Made by a program: the position numbers and the translations under genes
Shown: one piece after another, positions 11,405-21,301 of the stretch
Numbering within the stretch: the first letter of the stretch is position 1
How the letters are laid out: the number at the start of each line of letters is the position of its first letter
From: Suillus spraguei
Lineage: Eukaryota; Basidiomycota; Agaricomycetes; Boletales; Suillaceae
DNA: 64,000 nt
Direction of reading: 5' to 3'
Assembly: GCA_016800925.1 (NCBI GenBank)
Contig: JABCPU010000084.1
Location: 62,001-126,000, forward strand
The notes under the pieces: generated by a model
Seen by the model: the letters and a program-made list of their open reading frames with translations, nothing else
Database searches by the model: none
What the model was told of the DNA's origin: nothing

Positions 11405-13116
11405 AACTATTAGAAGGTGACACAGGAGCGCTGCTGATGGCTGGAGGAGTAGGGGTACGAAAGAAGTCGAAGGTGGCGGGATTGATGGAGTCGACAGTGC
11501 CAGCAATATTGGCATTGTTGAAAGCCTCGGTATTGGTGAAGTTGGTGGAGGCACTAGCCTCAGCGTTGACATTGCTATTGGCGCTGGCATTGGTATTAGT
11601 GCCGGCATCATCGTTGGTGTTGGTGCTGGTGGAGTTGGTACTGATGTTGGTGGAGTTGGTACTGATGTTAGCGCTAGGGATGTTGGCACTAGGGGAACTG
11701 GCACTAGGGGAACTGGCATTGGCAGCTGGGGTGGTCTCGTCTTCATTGTCGGTCTCGACGGTCTCCGTGCTCTTGTACGTCTTCTTGCGACGACCCGATC
11801 CATCCGTAGACCGTGCCCGCTTCTTTCCCTTGTCTGAGCGAGTCTGGGGCGGTGGTCCGTGATCTCACCACTTTCCAGCTTCTCGTTGCGCTCTTCGAGG
11901 AGTTGTTGAAACTCCTCGTCATCAATTTCTCTCCAGCAGATGGCATGAGACTCCCACTTCCGACGAATCATTTCAAGGTCAGGAAGGACGCTCGAGGCTT
12001 GGCTGAGGTTGACAAAAGGGATGTTAGCAGGCCAGCCTTCAATGACGACTTTATAGCGCTGGACAACATTGCGGAAATAATTTGCCCAGTGCATCTTCGC
12101 GTTTTCGTCCTTAGTGATTGCACTACATGGTAATAGTAATTAGAATTGTAGTATGAAAAATAAATTGAAAGAAAGCTCACCAAGTCCCTTCTGAATTTCG
12201 TGGCGGATCGCCGCACGAACATCGGAACACTTTTGATGATTTTTCGCAGCACCTGTTGAGTAATGGAATTTAGTGTGATGAGCAAAGGTACGAGCAAACA
12301 TACCTTTCATGCCCTGGACAGCGAATCCTTCCATCTTGCTAATTAAATCTTGATTGTCGATATTCATTACAGACGACATAAACTTGTCCACACCTTCGGT
12401 AGCAAAAGCGACACCACGAAGAGGGAGGTCCATGGACCCACGCGTCGTGTAGAGGATCGCCTCAGCTCCCGTACGCCTCCTCAAATTGTTAAGCTATAAA
12501 CTGTGTCAGTGAATCGAAAATGAAGATGCATGAGGACTCGCCTTGTTCTCAATGGCCTTGAGGGTCTGGGTGACATCATTAACCTTTGACTTTGTTGAGA
12601 TTTGGATGCCCATGGCTTGTGTCTCCTTGTGCTCGCTGTACTCGAGCAAAATTGCAGCCTTCTCGTCATACGTGAGCTCTTGATATTCTGCATGGTGGCT
12701 CTTAATGAGTTCTTGTAGGACGTCCTTGCCTGTCGCCCCTTGATGGCACAGTAAGTACAATGTTCGTGTGTTGTCAAACCACATACCATTCTCTTGATTA
12801 TCCTGCCTTTTTTCCAACAGAATGTGTTCCACACATTCAACTTCGAGCGCTTGAATCTCATCATCCCCCGGCCTAAACATAAGTCATTTTGTACACGGCG
12901 GAAACTCTTGTGGTGAGAAGATGCGATTTCCTTTATGGTCTCATCGAGACCGTTCCAAGCATCACCGAGAGCTGATCTGAATTGATGCGCATTTTCACGA
13001 CGCCGAGCAGTAAGGGCAGCGCAGGCCTCCTTACTGAGAGTGACCCTTGTGCGACGAGTAGGCAAAGCCTGGACGCGTTTGCGAGTCTGTGTTGTGTGAA
13101 AGGTCTGGGTGGCCAT
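11405..13116 (-). CDS. KDZ-element companion protein 2 (function unknown)
   Basis: Start ATG at 13116 gives MATQTFHTTQTRKR. Exons joined by short GT-AG introns read ALGDAWNGLDETIKEIA and WNTFCWKK (to about 12785), then KDVLQELIKSHHAEYQ and SKVNDVTQTLKAIENK, LPLRGVAFATEGVDKFM and KMEGFAVQGMKG, and finally WANYFRNVVQRYKVVIEGWP with DEEFQQLLEERNEKLESGE. The tail is low complexity: read in another frame it is Asn/Ser/Thr-rich with repeats like NISTNSTNIS, preceded by basic KGKKRARS. A one-base shift near 11860 therefore seems to separate body and tail, unless the Pro-rich frame is used. I recall this family only as a neighbour of KDZ transposases in Agaricomycetes. DNA binding is possible but not shown. 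Confidence 0.7.
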
Positions 13117-13376
13117 TGACCTGGGTATTTCAGCGGTTAGTAAACACCCACGCAGCCAATTTATACGCAAATGGCGAGCACAATGGAGCACATATATTGG
13201 TGTAACTATTCAAAAAAAACATTGGTGGCTTTTGCCACACACAATCGGGGATCTAGAACAAGAACAAGAGAAAAAACAAGTAAAGTGCGCACATAAAAAC
13301 TAGGGCGCCAAGAAATGTGAATATTTGTGAAAGGAACGAAGACGGCGGCTAGAAAGTGATTAAATTGTCAATCAAT

Positions 13377-14691
13377 TCAAATAACGGTAGAAATATAAAA
13401 TACCTTAGTGTTTGTGGGCATAGCTCGGTTGCTGTGAACGTCAGAATTGAGTGCTCTACTCAGGTTCGATGCCTGTTCATAAGTCAGGTTCCATTTCGGT
13501 GATTGAAGCACAGCCTCCCAGCGGCTGCTGCGAATGGAGCTGATGAGCTGATGAAGTTTGGGAAGTATGTGATCATCTAAACCGAACCGATCAAGCACAG
13601 CATCGGAGTGCAGACCTATGCTGATCAAGGGGGCCCTGGCTTGGAAAGATGCTGCTGCACCAGTTGACTTGGTCGTATTTTTGGTACCGGGGGGCTTTGG
13701 GACAGTTGCAGTACCTTGTTGAGTGGCACTCAATAGAAATGCGTCAGCGTTGCGACGCTGCCGAATGTCTGACTTGCTCTTGCTAGGCGATGCTTTCGCG
13801 AGGGCTTGACCCATCTGAACAGCAGCTGAAAGTGACTTGTTACTAACTTCAAAATCACGTTCGAACTGCTTGGTGGGACGAGCAGAACACTGAATACGTG
13901 CACCTGTGGCCACCAAGGGTCCAGGCAAAAATGGGGGTCCAGAAGGATTCACTTGACTTGCTGGGTCTTTGAAAAAAGTAAGCTTGTGAACATGGAAACA
14001 GAGGAGACTCACAATGCCGGGGAGGGATGATGCCCTCAATGTGACAACGTTCTGCATAGCGCTGCAGATGGGGGATGACAAACTCCTCGCTGAAAGCCTG
14101 CACTAAGGCTGATAAATCTCCCCCAATCCGCTCTGGTGTTTCACAATGTTCCCGTGGCATAATGTACAGATCGACAGTGAAGTGCTCCGGAGACAGCATT
14201 TCTGAGGCTTCAGAACCAGCACAACGCATGAGGATGGAAATTCCACCATCAAGACGATCTTGCATTGTGATCTAACAATCTATGTCATTAGTATACAAAG
14301 ATAGAAAATAAAAAAAGCTCACCGCATCAAACAGGTCTTGTAATGCTGCATCAAGGAAATCTTCTTGTGTGATGGATCGTTCATTTGATGATGTGTATGA
14401 ATTGAAGGCGATATGAGATGGATGGAGGCCACCAGGCTTTTGGGTATGATAGTGAGTACCGTCAACGTGGGCTTCATGCTTGAGTAATGCGCGAGCTGCT
14501 GCCTGTCGTTCTCTGTTGCTGAAACCTTGAGCAAACGAGCTTGAGTGCAGTGCTGCTAAGCTGGACAGTGAGAAGCGAGCCACCTGCGCTGGCTTGTCCA
14601 TAACACCAGACACAGTTTCTGGAGATTCTGCACGAGCTGGAAGTGTCTTGTTTGGAGTGGTGGGGGAGGGGGCATAGACAGAGTGAACCAT
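13377..14691 (-). CDS. KDZ-element companion protein 1 (function unknown)
   Basis: I chose the ATG at 14691 (MVHSVYAPSPTTPNK); one eight codons upstream is also open. Exon 1 ends ...QEDFLDAALQDLFDA near 14323. An intron (GTGAGC...TTAG) leads to exon 2, MQDRLDGGISILMRC...HFTVDLYIMPREHCETPERI...FVIPHLQRYAERCH, ending near 14014. A second intron (GTGAGT...AAAG) leads to exon 3 with GARIQCSARPTKQFERDFEVS, DIRQRRNADAFLLS and APLISIGLHSDAVLDRFGLDD, stopping at 13377. The product is about 400 residues with no stop or frameshift. It resembles a protein family that travels with basidiomycete KDZ elements. No catalytic motif, signal peptide or membrane segment is visible. Confidence 0.75.
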
Positions 14692-14860
14692 GGTTGAAGC
14701 GCGAGGTTGAAGCACAAGATTTGGGAGAGTGGTTATGAAAGTAATGAAATTTGAGGCCTTGAGGCATGTATTGATACCGATTATGTTAAGAGTGCGCTCC
14801 TAAGTCATAAGTATTAGTAGCAGGTAAATATCATGAGCGCAGATCACAATATGTAATTAA

Positions 14861-15099
14861 GTAGCAGATGATATGTATGTAGAAAGGGAATGTGTTAAAG
14901 AGCCTAAGTATATAGTAGCAGATGATATGTAGAAAGGGAATATGTTAGAACAGCCTAAGTATGTAGCAGATGATATGTAGAAAGGGAATATGTTAAGAAC
15001 GGCCTAAGTATGTAGCAGATGATATGTAGAAAGGCAATATGTTAAAGAACAGCCTAAGTATATAGTAGCAGATGATATGTAGAAAGGGAATATGTTAAG
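14861..15099. repeat. Tandem repeat, about 50-55-bp units, between two KDZ-element genes
   Basis: Five units of the form GTAGCAGATGATATGTAGAAAGGGAATATGTTA(A)..CAGCCTAAGTATAT. It lies in the gap between the end of the transposase gene (15273) and the start of companion 1 (14691), so it is placed to affect termination or the companion promoter. Confidence 0.9.
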
Positions 15100-15272
15100 T
15101 TTGAGGATTATCATATGTATATTGAGTGCAAATCACACTACACCGCAGAGGAATATTTTAAGGATCATCATACATTTCTCCCATTCCACTATAGTTCGCC
15201 CACTAGCATTTTGCGTGTCTGAACATCTCGAACTCCAATATCAACACTACTATTGTATTTTCGACGCAACAT

Positions 15273-18200
15273 TTACTCTACAACAGATGCCAAAAAATCA
15301 GCGAAATCTTCTACATTCTGTTCTTGCTCCTCATGCTCAAGATTATCTCCACCACTTTGTTCGTCAGTTGTTGAAATTGTCGAAGTCGCCATCATCCGCT
15401 CAGGTTCTGCGTTAGAGATATGTAAGCTGCAAATAATGAAGAGCGGGGGACATACCATGGCTAGATGTGCCGTTGAGTCGAGTTCCGAGGCCTCTTTTGC
15501 CTGAAAAGCCTGCCTGTGACATGATTTGATCTAATCTAAACAAATGCGCTGCATTGATGGCAGCGCGACTGCGCCATTGACGTTGCAGTTCAAGTCCAAC
15601 AGGTTTGTTGGATACGAGAAGGGAATTGATGGTGGCATTCACAGTGAGTTCCTCATCATGTATGGCTGTACACAACCGACGAATTTCAATATTCAAGCGT
15701 TGAATCTCTTCACAGGCACATTGAAGTTTGAAGTACTTTACTGTAGCTTCACGATGCGCAGGTTTGGTCCAGTCCAGGGTGCGAATGTCAGAACGAGACT
15801 GGCGCAAAAGATCGAACTTGCCCAGAAAGCTGTACTCCACTATATCTTTCCAAGTGAGCTGTGGACGCGGAGGTACAAGAGCAGCGGCCTGCAGATTGAA
15901 CCGGCTAAGTGCATTCCGAATCGCCTGTGATCGACGTTGTAGAGCCTTGCTAATTTGTTGACGTAGTTTGTAGCCTAAAATAAACAAAATAAACACTTAT
16001 GTGAGTGCGCAAATAGCATGATCTTACCCATGCCTGAAAGCGAGAGTTTCGACAACTCAAATAGACGCATCATGACAAGTCGTTCTAAGTCATTGAGTGC
16101 TGTGTGGTAAGTCAAAAGTGAAGCTTCTTGGTGAAATTGACGGTAGGGTTTGCTGTCGATCTCCCATTGCTTGTCAATCCCAAGTTGAATCTCTAAATGC
16201 GAAGCCATCGCTTCCGCATTTTGAAGCTTTGAATATGATCCGTCAACTCGGATCCGGGCTTGATTGATGGTGGTGTGCATTTCCTGATAGCCGCCGACAT
16301 GAATATCCACAAGCGCCTGATTGGCGGCTTCTCGTGCTGTGTTCCATTCCTTTCTGTCATATACATAATGTAAGTGCCAAATAAATACAAATTAAACTAT
16401 ATGACTTACTGGCGGACGTCAACTTCATCAAGAGCTTGAACATATCGAACACTGACACGATCCTTGACAGGGGGTTCCTTCAGGCCGTCGAGGTATGAGC
16501 GCTCTTCCTTGTGAAAACTAACGAAGTTGGTGTGTGTGAGATTGAGGACACCTTCCAGTGAGGAAAGTTCGCTGGTGAGAGTTTGAATGGCAGTGAGTGC
16601 CTCTCGGTAATGATTCTGTAAAAATGTACCTACACATCAACCCGTTAGCTTAGGATTTCGTAAAATGATAATAACTTACTAAGCGCTGCGTACTTGTCAT
16701 CGTCCCAAAAGGCAAAGTGTTGCTCGATCGTTTGATGCTGGTGAAATGGAGTAGCGTGGCGAGTGCTGTGCGCAAGCTCATTTGATGATGAAAAAACATG
16801 TTCACAGCCTTCTCCCTCAGTGTGGCCAGTACCTTCTATGTACATCGGATGCCAGTCAATTTGACACCGTCGGTTGTGAGCATGGCCATGGAAAGCTCCA
16901 ACCATCAGTCGTAAATTGAGTTCACAAGCTTGGGGTCCAAGGCAGCTATTTGCCAGTGTCTTGGAAAATGCGCATCCAATATCGTATGCAATGCCACCAT
17001 TCTTCCCGTAGACATTGAGCAGATGATCTAAAATAGTGAGCGGGTATTTTGAGCTTGAAAAATCAGTCAGCGATGATGATGACAAAATCAAAATCAAAAT
17101 TACATACAGTTTGCCACTTTTGACCATATCACACACTAAAAGAATGAACTGGTGGCGACAGGCCACAATAAAAATGCCAGATTCATCGAAAACTGAAAAC
17201 ATGCATTTACGTGCTTCCGGACCAGCATTTCGCCAGTGGTCAACACAGTTGAATGGTGCCGAGTCGGACTGTACCACATCCTCCCAGTCATCAGTGGGAT
17301 CTTGCTGATTAGAAATTAGGTTTGTATATTTCATATCAATTGAAAACTTACTTCATGAGGTTGAGCGCCATTAAGTTGGAATTGGTCAATGTTTGCGCGA
17401 TGGAGCCAGTAGTCAGAATGTCGAGTCTGCGAATCATCCCTTGGAGATGTGCCGTAAATAGAAGACGACCATCTTTTCAAGCTATCGTTACCGTTGATGG
17501 TGGCAAGCCACTCAAAAGTCATGTTGTCTTTGTCATCTAGTTTGTAACAGCAACAGGGACACGAGTTGAGAAGGCACCAATCTTGTGTATCGCGCTTCAG
17601 TGCTGCTTTGATGAGGGAGTCTACCCGATGCAAGATCTCAAGGTAAACATCATATGCGTCTGAGAATTGCGTATTTAGATATGGTTGGTAAGGGATCTAT
17701 GAAGCAACATTGTAATTGATATATCACAATACAATTGAATATTGTACATCATGGAGGTGGCATAGGGCCTTGCACTGCGCTTGAACACTAAACTGGGGGC
17801 AAGTCCTGTGAGACTGTTGATAAGCCGCAAGCGTGCGGAGAGAAATGGCGACAGTCGGGTGCAGCGGAGAACAGCCAAGGTAACCATGATATATAAGGCT
17901 TTCATTCGGAAACCTGTGGGAGGCAAGGGGTTGCAGCAATGCAAATTTTCGGCCTAGAATACTGTTGAGCAAAGTCTTCTGACCGGAAAGAAAAATATTG
18001 CTTACTAAAAATGTTGACCAGCTCAATATTCTGCAGGATCAGAGTGTCAGCATCATCACGTAGAGTGTCATCATCGCTCAAAACACTTGACATGCCGTCG
18101 CCATTATCTTGCATGCGATAGTCCAGATAAGCCCTGACCAGGCCTTCCATCTGAAGATCCCAGTTTGCATTCTGAACATTAATGCGGTCCCCACGTGTAT

Positions 18201-18568
18201 GTGGATCAATGTAGTGGCTAGCACACGTAAGCGCATGCTAGTGGGCATGAAATCAAATAACTTACAATCCAGAGAGGTCTGCCATCTGCTGAGCTAGCCC
18301 CTGGAACACCTCGTACTCTCCGCCCTCGTGGCTAAACTCGGCTCCCTCCTCGCCCGGGGGAGCAGTGTATGGTATAGACTCAATATCCGTGTCATAATCG
18401 ATGAGCATAGTCTCGACAGCCGCATGATCTTCAGCTGACATCTCTGCAGAAATGAGAAGACAAACATTTAAGAAAAATGGACACCATACCTTGTATACAT
18501 GATTGCCGCTTGGCATTCACATGTTCCCTTCGTCGGGTTTGTTGTCCTGCCTTCAGTACATCAATCAT
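15273..18568 (-). CDS. KDZ transposase (CxC-containing), apparently intact with multiple introns
   Basis: Start ATG at 18568 gives MIDVLKAGQQTRRREHVNAK, spliced over GTATGG...CTGCAG to MSAEDHAAVETML. Further exons give LRDDADTLILQNIELVNIF, then NESLIYHGYLGCSPLHPTVAISLRTL (about 17910-17835). A Cys cluster, LLNSCPCCCYKL, lies at 17541-17571. The core follows: MFSVFDESGIFIVACRHQF (17205-17149), GIAYDIGCAF (16996-16967), then GAFHGHAHNRRCQIDW and EGTGHTEGEGCEHVFSSSN (about 16840-16784). These fit the conserved Asp and Glu positions of the KDZ domain. The rest is helical, with LQRQWRSRAAINAAHLFRLD near the end and an acidic tail. Roughly 850-900 residues, no disabling change noticed. It probably acts in the nucleus on the element's inverted repeats. 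Confidence 0.85.
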
Positions 18569-18644
18569 TCACACAGAGCGTCGAAAACCATGTTTTATGG
18601 TTGCCTTCGACAGCCCTGTGATCCTCCTTGCTGATGGTCGCGAC

Positions 18645-19291
18645 ATGGGTGGTTAGAGTGTGTAGATAGTGTGATTGACAAGGTGAGGGTAGTGTAGAAA
18701 GCGTGTTGAGAGATGAGGGTGGCATCCAGAGCCGTTGCGCTTGGTCCAGCAGGCAGATTCATGTAGGAGGTGGTGAAAGACGCTGTTGTGGGCGCAGGAA
18801 GCCTGTGTCGATGGCTAGAACGGGTGGTAGGCGACTTTGGTGGTGGTGGATAAGGGCAAAGGGCGCGTGAGAAAAGACTCACCTAGGCAGTGTCCAAAGC
18901 CGTTGTACTTGGTCCAACGGACAGATCCACACAAGATGGTGGTGAACGACGCTGTTGGGGGCGCAGGAAGCCCACATCGATGGCTAGAACGGGTGGTAGA
19001 CGACGTTGGCGGTGATGGAGAAGGGCAAGGGGCGTGAGAAAAGAGTCTCACCTAGTTTGGAAGCTTAGCGCATGGCGGGGCGCATCGGGATGATGCATTA
19101 GGCGTAAATAGGCGGCAGACAGTGCTGACAGTGCCAAGCTACTTACCTATGTCAAATACCCAAAGGTCCTGGGTTATTTGGGACAGCATTTAATGCTGGT
19201 GTTGAGGATTGCTGCAACTAAGCCTAACAATAGTAAGCACAGCACGTAACAAACCACTATAGTAAGGCTTACTTAATGGGAAGCCCAGGTG
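18645..19291 (-). repeat. Right terminal inverted repeat of the KDZ element
   Basis: Inverse copy of 10430-11120. It carries the same AGGTGAG-starting internal unit and adjoins the transposase start at 18568, so it probably contains the transposase promoter. Compared with the left arm it has more TpG/CpA at former CpG sites. Confidence 0.9.
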
Positions 19292-19368
19292 GTTCGTTGT
19301 GTGAGACGACCGACTGGGCTGGGAGTCTCATTAGGCAGACATATTTCTTTCTTTGTACGAGCGCAGAG

Positions 19369-21110
19369 ATGCCCGCGCTCAACCTGGAGATTCCATCGCT
19401 AGCACTCACCCCTCGGAGCTTCGTTTGCAAGTTTAATTCCATTCAGCAACATCACACCTTCTTGCTATGTTACTGCAGAGTCCTGTCAATGCGGATCCGA
19501 TGTTTGGTGAGCCATAACCCAGCCTACAATGAGGATGCCATCTGAAACATTTCCCCCCTCCCCCAAGTTCACTTTCTGCACTATGCATAACTTCGATGTT
19601 GCCCCAGCGGCCAAAATTCAAGATGTTTTATCTGTACCTACACAGTTCTCAATCGCTCCTTCTGGCAGCCTTTCTGTTGCTGCGTTTCTTCATCTAGCTC
19701 TGCCTACAGCATTAGAAACCAATCCATCAGCTACCACCAGATTTGTCTTTTTGAAAAAGTCCTCTATGCTCCAGCTCTCTGTGGGCTTCGTCTCCCGATC
19801 TGTTCTGCCTCTTCAAACAGCTTCATCCCTTCATGATCATGCTAGTGGTGCATTGCAAGATGGAATTCAATCTGTAATCCACCCTTTGTTCCCTGATGAC
19901 CCACTTCCATTGTGGGTCTTGTCGTACTGGGTATCCATGTCATATGCCCTCAAGAATCAGTGTGATTGGTGCACATCTTATGACTGGGTCTTAGCTAGAC
20001 TTGATGTCATTCCTGCTGATGGACTGGAGTTGGAAATCATTGATGAGGTGCTAGATATTCTAGAGAGCCTTCCCTGGGATACCCATCTCAAGGGATTTGG
20101 TGGTCTGACTGATCTGAGGACCACTGAGCTCTGATCATTGTTAGCGTCATCTCCAATTGATGGACATATTTTGGACAGCATGATTGCTGTAGTGGTCCAA
20201 TGCATGCAGGCATCTGACAATGAAGATCTCTGGTCAGTTGCTATTGAACCCCTCAACTTCGCAAATATACTTCATCTCAGTGATAAATGGTGGAAGAACT
20301 ACAATACAGACAGGACTTTCAGTCGCCTTCATACCATAGGCTCCGCATTCTGCGAAGGTACACTCCAACATGTCCTACATATTTCCCATCAATATTGACA
20401 ATGTTCATTGGCATTATCGAGGTCAATACCATCCATCGGAGTATCTCCTATGCTGACTCGCTCAGCTGGAGCTGGCCTACTGAAGACATTAATGCCATTT
20501 ATTGTTGGCTTGGGTATTATGGTTTTGCCAGATTCAACAAGGAAAATGCTCAGCACGGTGAACAGCTGGACTCTTTCTCGTGTGGTATGCAGCCATTAAC
20601 ACAATCAAACATGCACTATTTCACGATCTGTTGTTCACCAACAATCAAGCTTTTTCACTCTGCATGAAAGAATTTCTCGACCTTGCTTATGATCACATTG
20701 ACGTACAGATATCTCATTACAACAGATGCAAAGTTGAGACTAACCAGTATATTTATTATGTTACAGCTCTCAGACTCCAACAACGATTCCAATGACAGTG
20801 AAGACAGTGCTGATGTTGAGATAGAAGAGACTCAGCCATCCCCCCCAACTCTGCTCACATGTCCTCCAAAACCAAAACTTGACCTCCATGCCACTGATGC
20901 AGATCTTAACATGGGCCTGTTCAAGTTCTTCCCAAAGGTATCATGTGATGAGCATTTAATGCTTGCATGGAAGCCTTCTGCTCAGGAGCTCAGGGACCAG
21001 GAGCAGGGCCATCACTGGAAAAAGTGTGATATGTTTGAAAAGACTGTGCACAAATGAGAAAGAGCAGCTGAGCGGAAGAGACAACAGCGAGCTTGTGAAA
21101 AGGCTGCCAA
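19369..21110 (+). pseudogene. Ulp1-like (C48) cysteine protease of a composite transposon, frameshifted
   Basis: Start ATG at 19369 (MPALNLEIPSLALTPRSFVCKFN...). The second block (19529-20134) contains LPLWVLSYWVSMSYAL and WDTHLKGFGG. The protease part is spread over three frames: NVHWH near 20403 (His), ADSLSWSWP near 20450-20480 (Asp) and QLDSFSCGM near 20565-20590 (Gln and Cys), followed by NTIKHALFHDLLF and MKEFLDLAYDHIDVQ. This His-Asp-Gln-Cys order is that of Ulp1/SENP peptidases, which cleave SUMO-type tails. An acidic and Lys-rich C-terminal part (20760-21110, LNMGLFKFFPKVS, then ERKRQQRACEKAAKQ) leads toward the transposase. At least two frameshifts disable it. Confidence 0.65.
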
Positions 21111-21301
21111 GCAGGTAAGTTCATTCTCATCGTCATGCTTCATGTCTCACATGGTTTGTTGTCAGAGCCTGACTATAGAATCTGTTCTTCATGATAATAA
21201 TCCTTAACCACCATTGGTTAACATTGCGAGGCCTGATGTCCATACCGACAATTGCGAAGGCATGCTCGTAGCATGCAGAAACACAACTTAGGCTGAAAGC
21301 G

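Larger units (their letters stand above)
10430..19291. mobile_element. KDZ-class DNA transposon with long terminal inverted repeats
   Basis: The outer ends are CACCTGGGCTTCCCATTAAG at 10430 and its reverse complement ending at 19291. The ends match in inverted orientation over about 650-690 bases. Inside are three minus-strand genes: KDZ transposase (18568-15273), a roughly 400-residue companion (14691-13377) and a roughly 500-residue companion (13116-11405). KDZ (Kyakuja-Dileera-Zisupton) elements are a known eukaryotic class expanded in basidiomycetes. No clean target duplication is visible: the flanks TTCAATTT and TTCGTTGT agree only partly. The length of 8.86 kb and spliceable genes suggest a recently active copy. 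Confidence 0.88.

Noticed and set aside
11437..11862. A plus-strand frame of 141 codons rich in Leu, Val and Ala
   Set aside because: It is the shadow of the repetitive tail of KDZ companion 2 on the minus strand.
14861..15099. CRISPR-like array
   Set aside because: Units are contiguous without unique spacers, in a eukaryotic transposon.
15544..15961. Plus-strand frames inside the KDZ transposase gene
   Set aside because: Antisense to well-supported exons of the transposase.
10430..19291. TET/JBP dioxygenase cargo in the KDZ element
   Set aside because: Known companions of fungal KDZ elements, but neither companion shows the HxD...H iron-binding pattern.
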